Notes: generated by a model from the sequence alone, not told the origin. Counted from the stretch's first letter, positions 44,586-60,284 are shown. The stretch is 64,000 bases of DNA from Tolypeutes matacus (GCA_026826555.1 JAKSZT010053923.1:1101445-1165444); one strand, 5' to 3'. Numbers and translations are program-made.

Positions 44586-45737
44586 TGTTTGTTATCCATT
44601 GCTGCCTAACCCATTAACCCCAAACTTAGTGACTTTAAACAATAATCGATGATTATCATCCCTCACAGTTTCTGTAATTCAGGAATCAAGAGTGGTTTAC
44701 CTGAAATGTTCTGACTTGGGGACTTTCATGAGTTTGCAGTATAATATCAGCTGGTACTGCAGTCATCTCAAGACTCAACTGGTGCTGGAGGTGTAGCAGT
44801 TTGGCACTTTGATATAGTTATGAATTCCAAAAATAGATAGGGGATTATGCTTATAAACTGGTCTGTTCATCTGGGCATGATTAAGTTATGCTTAGGGCAT
44901 TGACTGGGCCATGTCAATAAGGCATTGAGCCCCGCCCCTTGGTGGGTGGGGTCTCAAAGATAAAAGACATGGCAAAGGACAGAGTTGGGGTTCTGAGTTG
45001 GAGTTCCGATGTTGAAGTCTTGAGTTGGAGCCTCGGAAAGTAAGAGAGCTTGGTCGTGAGGAAGGAGAGAAGGCCCCTGGAAAAGAGATGAGCCATTTGT
45101 CTGAGAGTCTACAGCTGGCCTTGTGGAGAGAAGCAAAGCCTAGACAGCCTCATAGTCTACAGCTGACCTTGTGGAGGAAACAGAGGCACTAAGCCTGGAG
45201 AGAAACGCAGCCCCAGGAAGAGAGGAACCCAAAAAGCCTGAACCCTGGCAAACGTCGGCAGCTGTCTTGCTCCAACACATGGCAATGGACTTTGGTGAGG
45301 GAAGAAACTTACGCTTTATGGCCTGTTAACTGTGGACTTCTACCCCAAATAAATACCCTTTATAAAGACCAACCGATTTCTGGTATTTTGCATCAGCATC
45401 CCTTTGGCTGACTAATACAGGAGGGTTCACTTCCAAGATGGTTCACTCATGCCTGGCAACTTAGTGCTGGTTGTCAATGGGAGGCCTAAGTTCCTCTCCA
45501 CAGGGCTGCTTAGGTGTCTTTGCAACATGGCAACTGGCTTCCCTTAGAACAAGCAACCCAAAAGACCAAGGTGGAAACTGCAGTACCTTCTAGGTCCTGG
45601 CCTTGGAAGTCACTCACTGTCACATCAGCAGTATTCTATTGGGTCACACAGATCAGCCCTCATTCTATGTAGGAAGGGACTACACAGGAATGTGTATACC
45701 AGGAGGTGAGGATCATTGAGCTCTGTTTTGGCAGCTG
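44586..45737 (-). mobile_element. MLT-type MaLR LTR, antisense, split by LTR B
   Basis: Two collinear halves (44586-44791 and 45420-45737) of an antisense MaLR LTR, homologous to 51482-52005. Landmarks are ttgctgcctaaccc, tcacagtttctgtaattcag, cttccaagatggttcactca and accaggaggtgaggatcatt. Confidence 0.65.
44792..45419 (+). mobile_element. LTR family B, 628 bp, perfect TSD
   Basis: TGTAGCAGTTTGGC to TGACTAATACA, flanked by GGAGG on both sides (44787-44791 and 45420-45424). It has a degraded TATA region (agataaaagacatggc, about 44958) and AATAAATACC near 45349. It is inserted in the antisense MaLR LTR. Confidence 0.87.
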
Positions 45738-46578
45738 GTTGCCATAGAGGGAAAAGATGAGGAAGTGTGATATATAAAGAGATTAGAGAAGATTTGAAAT
45801 GATCTTTGGAAGAGTAGGAGGCTACATTGACTTGTAAGATTGCCCTGCAACATTGGAGGGCCTTGTACATGTTGGTGACCATGATTTTCTAGCAGTGGCA
45901 ATACTACTGTATTGGGCAAGCTGGTCTTCCCGATGTTGCCATGGGGTATGCAGATAATTGGAATCATCCCTGGTTGGAGTTCTCCTAGGCTGGTGTGAAA
46001 ATAAGAGGCAAGAGGGAAATTTGTTTAAATGAGGGACAATGAAATCTGAGCTAACTCTGAAATGAGAGGAGGTGACTGATGGATAGCAAGAAATTAGGAG
46101 AGTAGGTGGACTGAGGCCTTTATGTGGTAAGAGAGCACATATGCTGAAAGAAAATGGTGAGCAATGTGGGTATAAGAGGATGGATTCAAAGAGACAGACA
46201 TTTCTGAACTATTGTTCTCAATGATGGTGATGACAAAGTCTATAGTGGTACCTATAGAAATGGGTAGCCAGGAGAGGGTCTTCATGAGCTCCAAAGTCAT
46301 CCCCATAAGATGGGGCTGGAAGTTGAAAGGAATGATGGCAGCCAGGATTCAAAGTCTTCACGGAATATGGGGTTGTAGCAGGGAACATGTTATGACAACT
46401 GGGGTGCAACAAATGTTACATGAGACTCAGTGAAGCTAAGATTTTAAAGAGTAGTAAAATAATGGTTGTACCATTGGGATGGAGGAAAACAAGTTTTGCC
46501 ATCACATAGCCCTGAGTTCATAACCTGCTACACAAAGTAAAGACTCGGTTTCAAAGACTCCTTTCATTCTGAAGAAGG
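45738..46578. other. No feature recognised (putative intron)
   Basis: Unique-looking. Short ORFs without features. Confidence 0.4.
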
Positions 46579-46997
46579 TATCTTAGTTTGCCAGGGCTGC
46601 TATAACAAAATACGACAGACTAGTTGACTTAAAACCACAGAAACTTATTATCTTATAGGTCCGGAGGCCAAATGTCCAAAATCAAGGTGTTATTAGGGCC
46701 ATACTTCTTAAAGGGGAGAATCCATTCCATTCCTTTCTCCTGGCTTCTGGTGGGTGTCTGACAATCCATGGCATTTTTTTACTTGTGGCAGTATAACTCA
46801 ATCTCTGCCTCTGTCACATGGCTGGCTTGCTCTCTCTGTCTAAATTTCCACTCCTTTAAGGACTCTAATACTGTATTAGGGCCTACCCTAATTCATTTTG
46901 GTCTCAAAGCTCCTGTTTACAAATAGGGTCATATACATAGAACTGAGGGTTAGGACTTGAACTTATCTTTTGGGGAGACACAATTCAATCCATAACA
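46579..46997 (-). mobile_element. MLT1-type MaLR LTR, antisense
   Basis: TATCTTAGTTTGCC to CCATAACA, flanks GAAGG and GAAGT (4/5). Landmarks are ggctgctataacaaaatac and aggtccggaggccaaatg. Confidence 0.75.
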
Positions 46998-47285
46998 GAA
47001 GTCACGATGGGCAAGTTAAAATACAGTTATACTCAGTCGCCTGGAGAGGGAGAACGGCTATGAATACTTAGTGTTTTCCCATTTATTACAGATCCCTATC
47101 CTGAGTATACTGATTGGAAAACAGAAGAGAACATCCTGATCCCGTACTGCCCTGTTCAGAAATTTACTGTTTGAATCACAGGATGGCGGCCATTGTTCTC
47201 TCCCCCATTTGTGGTAAGTCTTTGGGACCATGCAAACCCTCAGAGTCCAGGCTTTAAAGACTTCAGAACCCCTGCACAGAGTCCT

Positions 47286-47732
47286 GTTCAAGCAAATACC
47301 ATGCAATTGTTCAGCTTAAATAGTGGGAATTTATTAACTCATGGTTTTGAGGCTAAGAGAAGGTCCAAATCAAGGTGTCATAAAGGTGATGTTTCTCCCT
47401 GAATACTGGCATTCTGGGGCTGGCTGCTGCTGGCAAACCTTGGTCCATAGCTTGTCATGTGACAAGGTACATGGTGGTGTCTCCTGGTGTCTCCCTTCTC
47501 TTCCGGGTTCTGTTGATGTTCAGCTTCTGGGTGCTCTCTCTCTGTGTCTCAATTTCATCCACTTATAAAGGGCTCCAGTAATATGATTAAGACCCATCCT
47601 GATTCAAGTGGGCCATATCTTAACTGAAGTAACCTCATCAAAGGGTCCTACTTACAATGGGTTCACTCTCACAGGACTGGATTAAGTTTAAGAACATGTT
47701 TTTCTGGGGTCCAGATCCAAACCACTATAATG
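47286..47732 (-). mobile_element. LTR family A, antisense
   Basis: Collinear in reverse with 58271-58718, including cagtaatatgattaagaccc, ggattaagtttaagaacatg and the terminal ccactata. The 3' end of the LTR (47286 side) is degraded. Confidence 0.7.
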
Positions 47733-47942
47733 GTGAATGTATGGGCGCTTTTGAAGTATATCTTTAATTGTTTTTATAAATTTGGTAAAATAACAGTGAT
47801 GTCCTTCTGAACTTCAATTTTGCCATCTGTGAAAAGAGAATAGTAATCTCTTCCTCTGCTGCAGTTAAGACTCTTGAGTCCCATTTTTCTGGCCCCAGAT
47901 AACACAGTTCTCTGCTCTGGTTTCTTATGAAGCTGTACATGG

Positions 47943-47960
47943 GTGTGTGTGTGTGTGTAC
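47943..47960. repeat. (TG)n microsatellite
   Basis: A run of about eight TG dinucleotides in the presumed intron. Confidence 0.8.
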
Positions 47961-48112
47961 GGGTGCTTGTATGGGTATGTTCATATATGTGTTTGGGTGG
48001 GTATATTGGGATATTGTCAATCACCATAGGTTAGGTAGGGAGGCTTTCAGATTTGTGAAAGTTAGAACATAGGGCAATCCTGGATTTTTGTGACTCATTT
48101 CTTTGTCTCCAG

Positions 48113-51411
<3,299 letters not shown>

Positions 51412-51481
51412 ATGTAATAACTATGGAAAAGCATTCATTGATCCCTCATCCCTCACTTAACTTGAGAGGACTCACACTGGA
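51412..51481 (+). pseudogene. Frameshifted tenth zinc finger, in the 3' UTR
   Basis: In the frame offset from the gene, the sequence reads as a finger with CNNYGKAFIDPSSL, a stop, then RTHTG. The second cysteine is tyrosine and the first histidine is lost. It directly follows the linker deletion that ended the gene. Confidence 0.8.
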
Positions 51482-52005
51482 TGTATTAGTTACCTGTTAC
51501 AGCATAACAAATCGCTTCCAAAACATAGTGGCTTAAAACAGCATTTTTCTCAGTTTCTGTAGGTCAGGAACAGCTTAGCAGTATGGTTCTAGCTCAGGGT
51601 CTCTCATGAGGTAGCAGTAAAGAAGTTGGCCAAAGCTGCAGTCATCTGAAGAATTTAAGACTAAAGGGTCCACTTACAAGATGGCTAACTCGCATGCCTG
51701 GCAAGTTAGCGCTGCTTGCTGACAGGTAACCTCATATCCTCACCATATAGTTCTCTCTTCAGGTTGAGTACCTACACAATGTGGCAACTAGTTTCCCCCA
51801 AAGTAAATGATCCAGGAGAAAGCACAGAATCCATAATGTCTTTTATAACCTATCATTGGAAATGACATACCACTGCTCCTCCCATATTCTGCTAGTTACC
51901 CAGATCAACCCTGATAGAGTGTGTGAGGGTACTATACAAGGTGTGAATACAAGGAGGTGGAGATCATTTGGGAGCCATCTTGGAGTCTGGCCATGAAATC
52001 AATGA
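51482..52005 (-). mobile_element. MLT-type MaLR LTR, antisense
   Basis: Starts TGTATTAGTTACCTG; landmarks ctcatgaggtagcagta, cttacaagatggctaact and acaaggaggtggagatcat are shared with 44586-45737. It is inserted within zinc-finger-derived sequence, so it probably lies in the gene's 3' UTR. Confidence 0.7.
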
Positions 52006-52870
52006 AGAAAAACCTTCAGCAAACCCTCATCCTTTAGGTAACATTTGGGAAGTCACCATGGAGAGAAACACTTTGGCATCAATGTGGATGAGACTTCAGG
52101 TGGAACATTAACTTTATTCTGCACAGGAGATGTCACAGAGGATAAAGTTGACATGTATGTAAGGAATGTGAAAAATCATTTATCCCTCATTGTTCAAGGA
52201 GCCATGAGATAAATTCTTTTAATATAAGCAATATGGAATAGCAATATCCCACGTTAACTACTTTAGAGTGAAACTTAAGAGTACAGTCTATTGGTAAAGA
52301 CTTCAACTTTCACCCTGTGCTGTACAAATCCAAGGAATGCAATAGCTATAGAAAGTCTTTCAGTGATACGTTATCTGGAGAGGGCATGAGAATTCACACT
52401 AAGGTAAAAAAAAAAAAAAAAAAAGTCATAAGAGCCTTTAAGGGACACTCATCCCTTAAGATGTGTGAAAAATCACACTACAGGAACATTGTATGTGAGG
52501 GATGTGGAAAAGCACATTCACATTACTAAGCAATACAATTTTGTGAGATGCTCTGGATTTAAAGACTGTTGGAAATGCTCTATCATTCCTTAGGAGATGT
52601 GAGAAGACTCATTTAATTCTATCAGTATTGGAAAGCCTTGTTTTTCTACTTTCCTTAGGAAACTTTGAGACCTCACCACAAAAAACCTTGTGAATATAAA
52701 GGGAGTGAGGGAAAGCCTTCAGTGAGGCATAAAGGCAAAATATGAAAACACTCCCTGGATGGAAATCCTATGAGTCTATTAACTGGGAGAAGCTTTCAGT
52801 GATGCCTCTTTGTTGTACATGTTACAACTCAAACTGGAGGGAAACAGTCTAGGAGCATCATTGATATGAG
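52006..52870 (+). pseudogene. Decayed zinc-finger sequence
   Basis: Scattered finger-like stretches in changing frames. Examples are ECNSYRKSFSDT near 52335 followed by GMRIHTK, a histidine-linker relic near 52380-52400, and gatgtggaaaagc near 52500. It contains an 18-base A-run at 52406-52423. It is probably the former C-terminal part of the array, or 3' UTR derived from it. Confidence 0.55.
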
Positions 52871-53394
52871 GATGCCTCAGCCTCAGCTCTTAACTGGGTG
52901 GCCACAAAGAAATCTATAGTGGTAATGAAAAGTGCAGGTGTTATGTGTCTGGGATTACCTTTAGCAGTGTCTCATGGTGATGTTGGGCCACTAATTTTTG
53001 GTCTTATTTTTCCATTGTAAACATTTATGACTATACATATCCCCTCAAATAAACCTTAGATTACATAACTTTGTATACAATATATTTATTATAATTAGCT
53101 CTTTAAAAAATATCACAACATTGCATGCTCAAAAACCTATTTTTTAATATCTCCTTGATTTAATTTGTCTTAATGGTCCATCTACCATATCATACTTTTT
53201 ACTAATTTAATAGCATTTTTGTCAGAGTAGATGGTCTTTATGATATTGATTCTTTTTTATCTTTCCTTTCTAGTATGGCAAATACTTTTAGTTTCTCCCC
53301 CAATATTCATTATCCCCTACTTACTAAAATAAAATAAAAATATTTTGTTCAAGTTGTCAATGTGCAGTATTGAAAATATTCTTATCTACCAGAC
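52871..53394. other. No feature recognised; possible gene 3' end
   Basis: AT-rich. Candidate polyadenylation signals AATAAA (near 53049) occur, but the true transcript end is unknown. Confidence 0.35.
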
Positions 53395-54190
53395 TTTGAG
53401 AGGCTTTGTCCCATTCAGTGGGCCATATCCGGTTGGTCAAGCCGAATGTTACTCTAAGGGTATTTCGTAGATGGTATTTGCATCTGTAATTAGTTGAATG
53501 TCTGTCTATCAGCAAAGGAGATTGCCCTTAGTAATATGGGGATGTGGTGACTTGGAGTTATGTAACCCAGAAGAACATGTTCTTAAACTTGGTCCATTCC
53601 TGTGGGTGTGGGCCATTGAAATTATGACCTTTTGATGAAGTTCCTTCACATAAGGTGTGGCTCACCTGAATCAGGATGTGTCAGTATCCTATTACTGAAG
53701 GCCTTATAGGGAAGTTCACAAAGAAAGAGAAAGCTGGGGGGAGCCGCCAGAAGCTCAAAGTCAACAGAACCCAGAAGAGAAAAAAGCCAGAAGAGGCTGC
53801 CGTGTGTTTTGCCATGTATCACACACCAAGGATTGCCAGGAGCCAGCCCTGAATGCCACAGTCTTCTGAGAGAATGCATCACCTAATTTGGGACTTCTCC
53901 CTAACCTCAAAACCATGAGCCAATAAATACCCATTTTTCAAGCCATCCTGTTCATGGTATTTGTTTTGGCAGCTGGGAAACTAAACCAGGGGTCTTCCCA
54001 TCTGATCAGTCTTAAGATCTCAAGTCTTAAAAGTGAAAATTGAGGATTCCAGGGTCAGAAGGGGAATTTGGACTAAGGACTTCAGCATCACCATTATCCA
54101 TTTCCAGCTTGCAACAAGCCATAAAAAGTTCTGGCTTGCCATCTGCCACAGTCACATGAGTCAATTTCTTATAATCTCTCTTTTATCCTT
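53395..54190 (+). mobile_element. LTR family C relic, split by LTR A
   Basis: Two halves of a family C LTR: 53395-53542 (ggttggtcaagcc, aggagattgcccttagtaat) and 53989-54190 (gacttcagcatcacc, tcacatgagtcaatttctta). The LTR at 53543-53988 was inserted between them. Confidence 0.6.
53543..53988 (+). mobile_element. LTR family A, 446 bp
   Basis: TGTGGTGACTTGGAG to GAAACTAAACCA, flanks GGGGA and GGGGT (4/5). It has AATAAATACC near 53921 and is homologous to 58271-58718. Confidence 0.78.
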
Positions 54191-54194
54191 TTTA

Positions 54195-55690
54195 TGTTTG
54201 TTTATTTCCATTTTTAAAGAAACTTTAGATTACATAAATGTTACATCAAAATACAGGGTATTCCTATATAGCCCTCTTCCCCACTTTTACCCATTAACAA
54301 CATACTTCATTAGTGTGGTACATTTGTTACAATTGAACATATATTGAAGTATTCTTACTAACCATGGTCTTTAGTTTACATTATACTTTACACTTTGCAT
54401 CACACAATTTAATAGGTTTTGACAAAATATGTAATGGCCTGTATCATTGCAATGTCATGCAATGTCCCAAAAATGCCCCATGTTACACCTATTTTTCCCT
54501 CTCCCTCCCCTCAGAACCTCTCGTGACCACTGCCTTTATATCAGTGATACAAGTTTTTCCATTGCCAGAATAATGTCTACTTTAGTCCATAGTTGCATTC
54601 CCCATTTAGATTTATTCATTCTTCAATCTTGAGGATTTTGGGGTGGTGATGCCCACTCTTTCTGATTGAGAGTGGGCTTAGATCCCATGGGGCAGATGGA
54701 TGGAACTGCCTTGCTTACAATTGTGGATACTCTGTTTTTGGGGATGGGTGTTGTCCATTATCCTTTTGTTTAAGGTCCTGGGTGAGTCCAATGAACTAGA
54801 GAGTAGGTGTTGCAACTCTGCTGAGGTTCAGGGCTCAACCAGCATATGAACAGACTGAAGATTTAAGTCTCTGGGACATAAGTTTAATGAATATATAGTG
54901 CTAATTATAGGTTCAAATAAAACGGGCAGAAGAACCATGTGTAGAAAAATTATAAATGAATTGGGGAGCAGATATTCCAAAGTAAGGCCCACTGACAAGG
55001 TGCCAAATACCTGAGATTGTCTGCCCTGCCTATACTGTCTAGATGCCTCTAGAGCCCTCAGGAGCCCCATTGTTTAAGGCACTGTTTACTGTGGCAGTCA
55101 ATGAGATCCTGCTGAGACGTACAAAAGCGTAACCTCTGAAATGACCTCCTGAGTCATTCCAGACTCATTTGAAATCTCAGCCATAAAAACTCATTTGTAT
55201 TTAATATTTCTCCCTTTTAGTAAATGTCTTTTTTCCAAATGCATCACTATTTGGCCCTTGGTAATAATCTCTCAGTGTTAGGGAAGCTCGTCCCCTGGAG
55301 TCATGTCCCACACCAGCGGAAGGTAGTGGATTTATGTGCTGAGTTTGGCTTAGAGGCCAGATTTGATCAACAAGGAGGCTTTCAGGAAGTAAGTCTTAGG
55401 CAATATATAATACTAAGCTAAGTTTCAATTTCATAAGAACAAGGTTCATAAATACAGCCATCAATATCAAGGGCCCAGTGTAGTGGTCTGTCCTCTTTCA
55501 CTAGACATTGCCCATGTACTCAGGATTCTTACCGCTCTGTTAGAGAATGTAGCAGGACTTCCCAGGATGGGAATTCAATATTCTTTGGGTTATTGTGTGG
55601 GTCTCCACCCACCAAGACAATGCCCCATGACCTCTTGAATATTCATAAGCCATAGAGGCATGCCCCAAGTGCATCCCTCCCCACAAATTC
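54195..55690 (-). mobile_element. L1-like 3' sequence, antisense (tentative)
   Basis: The left part (gttacatcaaaatacagggt, gtggtacatttgttacaatt) resembles antisense L1 3' sequence seen at 11350-11950. The right end (about 55545-55625) is an inverted copy of the 9575-9785 repeat. The middle (54640-55540) has no recognised gene or named repeat. Confidence 0.45.
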
Positions 55691-56794
55691 TCCCATCACC
55701 GACATATATTCAGCATATAAAGAAATCCTACATCTCAAAAATAAAAAGACAACCCACTTAAAAAATGGGCAAGAGATATGAATAGACAGTTCTCCAAAGA
55801 AGAAATACAAATGGCTAAAAAGCACATGAAAAGATGCTCAACATCACTAGCTATTAGGGAAAAAATCAGAACTACAAGGAGATATCATCTTACATCTATT
55901 AGACTAGCAGCTATGAAAAAACAATACTACAAGTGTTGGTGAAGATGTGGAGGAAAGGGGACCCTCGTCCACTGCTGGTGGGAATGCAGAATGGTGCAGC
56001 CATTGTGGAGGATAGTTTGGCAGTTCCTCAGGAAGCTAATTATAGATCCAGCAATCCTACTTCCAGATATATACCCAGAAGAATTGAAAGCAGGGACGCA
56101 AACAGATATATGCACACCAATGTTCATAGTAGCATTATTCACAATTGCCAAAAGTTGGAAGCAACCCAAGTGTCCATCAACAGAGGAATGGATAAGCAAA
56201 TTGTGGTATATACATACAATGGAATATTATTTAACTGTAAAAAAGAATGCAGTATTAGCACATGAGACAACACGATGAATCTTGAAGGCCATATGTTCAG
56301 TGATGTAAGCCAGTCACTGAAGGACTCATATTACATGACCTCACTGATAAGACTTATGCAAATTGAGCAGACTCACAAAGCTAGAGTCTGCAAGATAGGT
56401 TATCAGGAGACAGAAAGGGAGTAGAGGGTGTTGAATTGATGCTCAGTATGGGCAACATCTATGATAAGGTGGAAGGGGGTGGTTGGGCAGTGGATGGGGG
56501 TGATAGTGGTGCAGTGATGTGACTGGGTCTGACGGTACTGCAATGTGAAGGGGAGTGGGGTGGAGGTTTGGGTTGAACTATCCATAGAAATGAGGGGAAG
56601 GCTAGAGGAAGGAACAGGTGAAATCTGGGGATTTGTAGGTCTATGGTTAAAACTACAATGGTAGGAATGTTCTTTTGGCAAATATGATGGGAGGGTTACT
56701 GGTGCAGGGTGTGAGGGATGGGGGGACGTGGGATAGGGCACACCTGAGGAATGCTTCTATGGAATATGAAAGTGTTCATCTTATCATAGTATGT

Positions 56795-57003
56795 TATCTC
56801 CATGGGTGGAGACCCACACAATAAACAAGAAAAAATTAAACTCCCATCCTGGGGAGTCCTGCTGTGTTGTCTATTAGAAGGGCAAAAATCTCTTGAGAAC
56901 ATAGGCATGCCTAATGAAAGAAAACAGACCAATATGTCAAGCCCTCAACATTATTGCGTGTAACTATGAACCTTATTCTTCAGAAATTGAAACTTAGTGG
57001 TTA
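56795..57003 (+). repeat. About 210-bp dispersed repeat (copy 2 of 2)
   Basis: Matches 9575-9785 over its length. Its position inside the L1 3' UTR suggests that this is where the unit belongs. Confidence 0.6.
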
Positions 57004-57258
57004 CAGTAGGTTCCGGGGGGAGAGGGAGGGAAAAATAGAATAGATGGAACATAGAGCATTTTTAGAGCATTGGAATTATTCTGCATGATCTTGCAATGAC
57101 AGATACAGGCCATTTAAAATTTTGTCAAAACTTATAAAAGTGAATGGTGCAAAATGTAAACCACTGACCATGGCTAGTAGCAATACTTTAATATTTGCAC
57201 ATCATTTGTAACAAATGTACCATCCACATGTAAAATGTTATTAATAGGGGAGAGTGGG

Positions 57259-57440
57259 GAAGCGGCTGTGGCTCAATCAGTAGGGCTCCCATTTACCATA
57301 TGGGAGGCCCCGGGTTCGGTTCCCGGGGCCTCCTGGTGAAGGCAAGCCCGCCCGCAAGGCGTGGTTAGCTGACCCAGCGAGCGCGAGCAGCAAGGGGGTG
57401 ATAAATGAATAAATAAATAAAGTCTTTAAAAAAAAAAAAA
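57259..57440 (+). mobile_element. Short DAS-type SINE with perfect 14-bp TSD
   Basis: 182 bp flanked by taggggagagtggg (57245-57258 and 57441-57454). It has a tRNA-like head (gcggctgtggctcaatcag, ccgggttcggttcccgg) and GC-rich CpG-containing middle, then taaataaataaagtcttt and an A-run. The preserved CpGs and exact TSD suggest it is the youngest SINE here. Confidence 0.9.
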
Positions 57441-57704
57441 TAGGGGAGAGTGGGAGAGGGGGAGGTGCTTGGTTATAGGGGAACCCCCTATGTTTTCTAT
57501 GTGGCTTTTCTGTAATCTAAAGCTTCTTTGAAGATAAAGGAAACAAAAACAAAAAAGACACTGGGGAACATACGGAAGAAATTGTCACTGCATAGATCTT
57601 ACAGTGGTGAAAGACACAAGTAAAATTTTTTAATTTTATTTTTGTATTTTATTTGTTATTTTTTATTATTATTCTTATTTTATTATTTTTTACTTGTTTG
57701 TTTT

Positions 57705-57778
57705 TTTACTTATAATCTCCTGATATATATAAATCCAGTCTCTTTGTTCTGTTTCTCTGGAGAACCTTGACTAATACA
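57705..57778 (+). mobile_element. End of the 5' LTR of the ERVL provirus
   Basis: The final about 75 bases of a family C LTR, ending ttctctggagaaccttgactaatac plus A. It is followed at 57781-57800 by ERVL-type leader/primer-site sequence. The LTR's start is not distinguishable in the AT-rich sequence before it. Confidence 0.65.
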
Positions 57779-57799
57779 GATTATATACCAGGAGTGGTT

Positions 57800-58262
57800 C
57801 TTGAGAAACAAAATCCTAAGAATGAGATTCCTGAATTGTTTCTAGGGTTTTGGGAATTGGTTCTTTAATCTGACTAGATTTAAAGGCACTAATGACTCTT
57901 TCCATTGGTAAAGCAGGCACTGATAGTCCATGGCATTATTTGACAATAAAGATACACAAAATAACACCATTTGATACCTTAGAACCTTATTGTCAGGCTA
58001 ACAAGCATAATAACATTGGCTGGTTGTTCCTATATACACCAGATATAGTTGTGAAAGGAAAAGGGTGAGCTCAGGCCTTCAGATTCCCAGTTCAATTGCC
58101 AGAAGAATAAAATAAAAGTTTCTGTGTTCCCTGAAAGAAACTTATCTCTTGTAGCCACAGAGTTAAGATTTCTGAAAATCAAATGTCAAGTCTCATCATG
58201 CAAATTAAATTCCCAACCTTAAAAAAAAAAAAAAAAAAAAAAAACTTCCCAACATTGCAGGG
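57800..58262 (+). pseudogene. ERVL gag relic, 5' part
   Basis: Position after the primer region suggests gag. No long frame remains and no motif was identified. It ends in a run of about 24 A at 58220-58243. Confidence 0.4.
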
Positions 58263-58270
58263 TGTCTACT

Positions 58271-58718
58271 TGTGGTGGTTTGAAGCTATATGTGCCCCAG
58301 AAATCACATCCATTCTTGTGGGTGTGGACCTATTGTAAGTTTCCTTTGTAAGGACCTTTTGATGAGGCTACTTCAGTTAAGGTCTGACCCACCTCAATCA
58401 GAATGGCTCTTAATCCTCTTACTAGAGTCCTTTATGAGATAATTAAATTCAAATAAAGAGAGAGAACCCCATGGAAGTAAGGCTAAGAGCAATGAAACCT
58501 AGAAGAGAAGAGAAAGAACCAGTGCATGCTGTCATGTGTCTTGCCATGTGACAAAGGAACCAAGGATCACCAGCAGCCAGTCTTTGAGAAGAAAGCATTA
58601 CCCAATGATGCCTTGATTTGGACATTTTCACAGCCTCAAACTGTAAGCTAATAAATTCTCATTGTTTAAGCCAATGCACTTCATGGTATTGCTTTGAAAA
58701 GCATAGGAAACTAAAACA
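58271..58718 (+). mobile_element. LTR family A, 448 bp, inserted in ERVL gag
   Basis: TGTGGTGGTTTGAAGC to GAAACTAAAACA, with AATAAA near 58650 in sense. It represents the family A structure best in this window. Flanks CTACT and TTGCT match poorly. Confidence 0.75.
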
Positions 58719-59150
58719 TTGCTGTTAAAAGTAAGGGCATTGGTTGGGAAGGAATGGAATCCCAAAAACTTGAATGGGGACATATGGACAAATCTTGATG
58801 AAGGTGAGGACATTGAACCCCTAAATTTGACTGAGTGGGCTATGGAGGATAAACCTGTAATTGCCTCCCCTAAGGGAGCAACCATTCCACTTCCATCTGA
58901 GGAGATTAACCCCATTTTGCTAGAGGAACTTGGAATGAAATCCCCCAAGGTAGCTGCCGTGCAAAACACTGCTAATACCTTTCAGGACCCACCCCCACCA
59001 CTTCTCTTTGCTTCCAGGCCTATAACTAGACTGACATCCCAACAGGCCCAAAAAGGTGAAGTACAAAGTGTGATCCATGAGGAGGTTCACTATCCTCCAA
59101 AAGAACTACATGATTTTTCCAATTTATACAGTTAGAAACCAGGCAACCCT
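58719..59150 (+). pseudogene. ERVL gag C-terminal/gag-pol relic
   Basis: A 138-codon open stretch (58719-59135): an acidic, proline-rich segment with EEINPILLEELG, DPPPPLL and FASRPITRLTSQQ. It resembles the end of ERVL gag leading into pol. It has no initiating context of its own because its 5' part was displaced by the LTR. Confidence 0.55.
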
Positions 59151-59159
59151 CTCTGGTAC

Positions 59160-59609
59160 CTGTGATTAACTTTTCCATGGATTATTGCCTCAGTGTTGCA
59201 TCTGACCTCCATCTGAATCCAAATTTAAACTCTTAACTGATTTGAAACACCTAACCTCTGAAGTGTGGGCTATAATGATAGGGAAGGCCACTAAAACTGC
59301 TTTACCTAGGAAAATAGTAAACCAGAAACAATACTGCACTCCTGGAGGGATTGCAGTGATACCACCATCAAGGCCTTGAAGGATGGAGGGATGGTTATTC
59401 TTAACTCATACTCCTTCAACTCTCCCATTCAGCTTCTGCCGAAAACAAATAGTTCTTGGAGGATGAGAGTGGCTTATTGTAAACTTAACCAGATGGTGAC
59501 TTCAATTGCAGCAGCTGTTCCACATGTGGTATAATTGCTTGAATAAATAAACACATCCCCTCATACCTGATATGTAGCTATTGATCTGGAAGTGTTTCCT
59601 CTTGATACT
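59160..59609 (+). pseudogene. ERVL RT N-terminal relic
   Basis: Short motif pieces in several frames: GGIAVIPPS..., and RMRVAYCKLNQM (the RT fingers motif) near 59460-59500. Stops and shifts are frequent. It is cut by the LTR at 59610. Confidence 0.6.
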
Positions 59610-60280
59610 TGTATTAGTCCACCAAAGGGGTGCCGATGCTAAGTACCAGAAATCTGTTGGCTTTTATAAAGGATATTTATTTGGGGTAAAAGCTTACAGT
59701 TATAAGTCTGTAAAAAGTCTAACTCAAGGTTGTTTTCTCACCAAAGTCAATTACCACGTGTTGAAGCAAGATGGCAGGCCATCTCTGCTGGGTTTCAGCC
59801 TTTCCCTCTGGGCATCCTCTTCCTCTGGAAGTTCCATGGGCCCAGCTTCTTTCCAATCTCAGCTGCAGGCTGGCATAAGGCTTGTCTCTCAGGGCTTCCT
59901 ATATCAGTCTCAGCTCTCTTCCCAAGGTCACCTGTAAGTTTTTGGGCAAATGGTCCATCTCTCCCCAGGGCTTTAGCTATTTGAGCCTTCTCCTTTCTGT
60001 CACATGGCAGGATCAAAAATGGCAAAGTTCTTCCCTCTGTGTGTCTTCTTGAGTGAGAGTCCATTTATATCAGACCCAGCAAGGGGGCGAGGACTCAAGC
60101 TGAGTCACACCTTACTAATGTAGTTGAATCAAAAATTTCTAATCTTAACAAGTTATCTAATCAAAGGTCCCTCAGCTGAATTTAATACAATCAAAAGGTA
60201 TCACACCCAGAGGAATACATTCGTTTACAAGTATAATCTTTCTTTTTGGGGGATTCATAAAATAATCTCAAATTGCCACA
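59610..60280 (-). mobile_element. LTR family B, diverged, antisense
   Basis: Plus strand TGTATTAGTCCACC to ATTGCCACA, homologous to 35224-35806 but with a different left half, so a subfamily. Flanks ATACT and GTACC are a weak match. The ORFs here (59581-60064) are LTR sequence. Confidence 0.75.
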
Positions 60281-60284
60281 GTAC

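Larger units (their letters stand above)
55691..57560 (+). mobile_element. L1 3' half, sense, with nested SINE
   Basis: Begins near 55700 with late ORF2 and runs through the C-terminal motif ([29 protein letters not shown]) into a G-rich 3' UTR and A-rich end near 57540-57560. It contains the 210-bp dispersed repeat (56795-57003) and a SINE at 57259-57440. The short open frames at 55933-56278 are pieces of ORF2. Confidence 0.75.

Noticed and set aside
54828..55421. Small ORFs on both strands (80 and 65 codons)
   Set aside because: No features, and the area lies between L1-like pieces; treated as non-coding.
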